Below, piece after piece: positions 62,961-64,000 of a stretch of DNA of 64,000 nucleotides. This DNA is from Candidatus Avelusimicrobium luingense. Its GTDB lineage: Bacteria > Elusimicrobiota > Elusimicrobia > Elusimicrobiales > Elusimicrobiaceae. The notes beneath the pieces were generated by a model that did not search any database, was not told where the DNA came from, and worked only from the letters and a program-made list of their open reading frames with translations. Each line of letters starts with the position of its first letter. The stretch's first letter is position 1. Location: the NCBI GenBank assembly GCA_900315845.1, contig OOHK01000004.1, positions 62,001 to 126,000 on the forward strand, in the 5' to 3' direction. Made by a program: the position numbers and the translations under genes.

Positions 62961-64000
62961 TTAATCTACTAAATCGGGCGGAATGCCTTTTTTAAGTTGT
63001 TGGTATAAGTAGGATATACCGATTAACAACCCGGCCACGCTAATGAGTACAAGGATGCGCGCCCCTGTCGGCAATTTCCAAATATCACACAAGAACAATT
63101 TGCCTAATACCATGCCGGATAAGATAAGCCCGGCTTTTTTGAGCCCGGCACTTTTCTTTTGAAGCGAGGCAAATAAACACCCTGCCGCGCAAATCATCCA
63201 AACGATTGTGTAAGTAGCCGCGGCACGCGCCGGGGAAATTAAATCTATGTTTAAGTTGGCGCCCGGATCGGTAAAGAAATCGGCAATTTCCAAGTTGATC
63301 AGTGCAAACCACAAAATTCCGCCTAACACTTGCAAAAAGTGTATGGTTGATTTGTTTTCTTTGGGTTCCCACAATTTGGCGGCGGTGAACATGGCCGCAC
63401 CACATACAAAATAGGTATATAAGATCCAGTTTAAGATCTTGATGTTGCTGGCATGATACGATACAATTTCCGGGTTAAGCAGTAACCGTATGGCTGTTAT
63501 AACTAATAACCATTTGCCCAATTTGGCGGCTTTGTCAAAATGTAATTTAGTGTTAAGCCACACCAGCGCGCACCCTTCTAATGCCAGGGCAATCGTCAAG
63601 ACTTCGTTGTCTAACAAGACGGCTAGCGCATACGTTAAAAAGAACAAGGCAACCGCTCCAAACCACATTAAGCGGAAACGTTGAATTTCGCTCTCGTCCC
63701 CTTCTTGTTCGTAAATATAATAGGTGGCGATACCATATAATACAGCAAATGCCAATAAACATCCACCTTGTCCGGCTGCGTCAATTTGCACGAGTGTTTG
63801 ATATGCACAGAATCCGCTGGTTAACCCTACTAACGCGGCGGCTACCCACATCGTACGCAGCGTCCAAAATTTCCCTTTGATACCGAATACCGGCAACGCA
63901 AAGAAAAATAAAGAGGCGCAGTTCCATATAATAAATCCCGTCGCATACGGATCGTTGTGGCTTGAACCGATAAATGTACACAAATAAATGAGTTGTGCTA
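62961..64000 (-). CDS. DUF2339-like large membrane protein, C-terminal part (cut by window edge)
   Basis: The frame stays open to the right edge, so only the last 346 residues are visible. They form about ten TM helices (for example LTIALALEGCALVWL, AATYTIVWMICAAGCLF, IWKLPTGARILVLISVAGLLI). The ALEG-ALVWL and WKLPTGARI phrases resemble DUF2339 proteins, large polytopic membrane proteins of unknown function. No start is in the window. Confidence 0.7.
   Translation of the reverse strand, partial: AQLIYLCTFIGSSHNDPYATGFIIWNCASLFFFALPVFGIKGKFWTLRTMWVAAALVGLTSGFCAYQTLVQIDAAGQGGCLLAFAVLYGIATYYIYEQEGDESEIQRFRLMWFGAVALFFLTYALAVLLDNEVLTIALALEGCALVWLNTKLHFDKAAKLGKWLLVITAIRLLLNPEIVSYHASNIKILNWILYTYFVCGAAMFTAAKLWEPKENKSTIHFLQVLGGILWFALINLEIADFFTDPGANLNIDLISPARAAATYTIVWMICAAGCLFASLQKKSAGLKKAGLILSGMVLGKLFLCDIWKLPTGARILVLISVAGLLIGISYLYQQLKKGIPPDLVD

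Overview
The window looks like chromosomal DNA from an anaerobic Gram-negative bacterium, most likely a member of the Elusimicrobiota (Elusimicrobium-like, gut associated). This is inference. A complete outer-membrane toolkit (BamA, TolC-type channel, Mla transporter, SurA-type chaperones, several lipoproteins) sits beside housekeeping genes in mid-40s %GC DNA. The type IV pilins have the [18 protein letters not shown]-terminus common in Elusimicrobium. Energy metabolism is represented by a Na+-pumping decarboxylase. There is no rRNA, CRISPR array, transposase or phage module.

Layout. 1-2783 (minus): 5' part of bamA (cut by the left edge), rpmB, terC. 2784-3237: tRNA-Thr(UGU) with a duplicated 3' end, suggesting an attachment-site scar. 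3238-6599 (plus): two exported TldD/TldE-type proteins. 6617-11563 (minus): a six-gene envelope operon (lipoprotein, small barrel, HAMP protein, TolC-like channel, patatin lipase, TPR lipoprotein). 11700-14711 (minus): a 710-residue exported orphan and a periplasmic trypsin-like protease. 14784-16642: greA and an exported orphan. 16812-19306 (minus): DUF4912 protein and GH57 glucan branching enzyme. 19407-23476: DMT exporter, then znuACB-nth. 23645-27557 (minus): birA-oadG-oadA-oadB. 27587-28731: divergent pilins. 28728-36974 (minus): PBP1A, mfd, two parvulin-type chaperones, pdxA. 37101-41507 (plus): histidine kinase and response regulator, rsmD, an AddB-like nuclease, an exported repeat protein. 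41677-43321: rpsF-ssb-rpsR-rplI behind an attenuator-like leader. 43384-52225 (plus): alkaline-phosphatase-superfamily phosphotransferase, dnaB, alr, mlaE-mlaF-mlaD, radA. 52303-53545 (minus): sixA-uppP. 53612-59972: addB-addA. 60029-62910: ybaB, CoA-binding protein, aldo/keto reductase, spore-photoproduct-lyase-like radical SAM. 62961-end (minus): DUF2339 membrane protein cut by the right edge.

How the parts work together. BirA charges the biotin domain of OadA in the same operon, giving a decarboxylase that exports Na+. BamA, the parvulin chaperones, Mla, PBP1A, UppP and Alr build and maintain the envelope. AddAB, RadA, Mfd, Nth and the SPL-like enzyme cover DNA repair.

Expression signals. 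Intrinsic terminators separate most transcription units. Several units have sigma70-type promoters with 17-base spacers. Others carry a TATAAT-like box only 6-8 bases before an ATG that lacks a ribosome-binding site, which suggests leaderless mRNAs. Overlaps of the TAATG/ATGA type are common, pointing to translational coupling. No textbook new defence or biosynthetic cluster is visible. The best candidates for undescribed biology are the six-gene envelope operon, the exported TldD/E pair, the ACG start of bamA next to a terminator, and the leaderless-promoter pattern.
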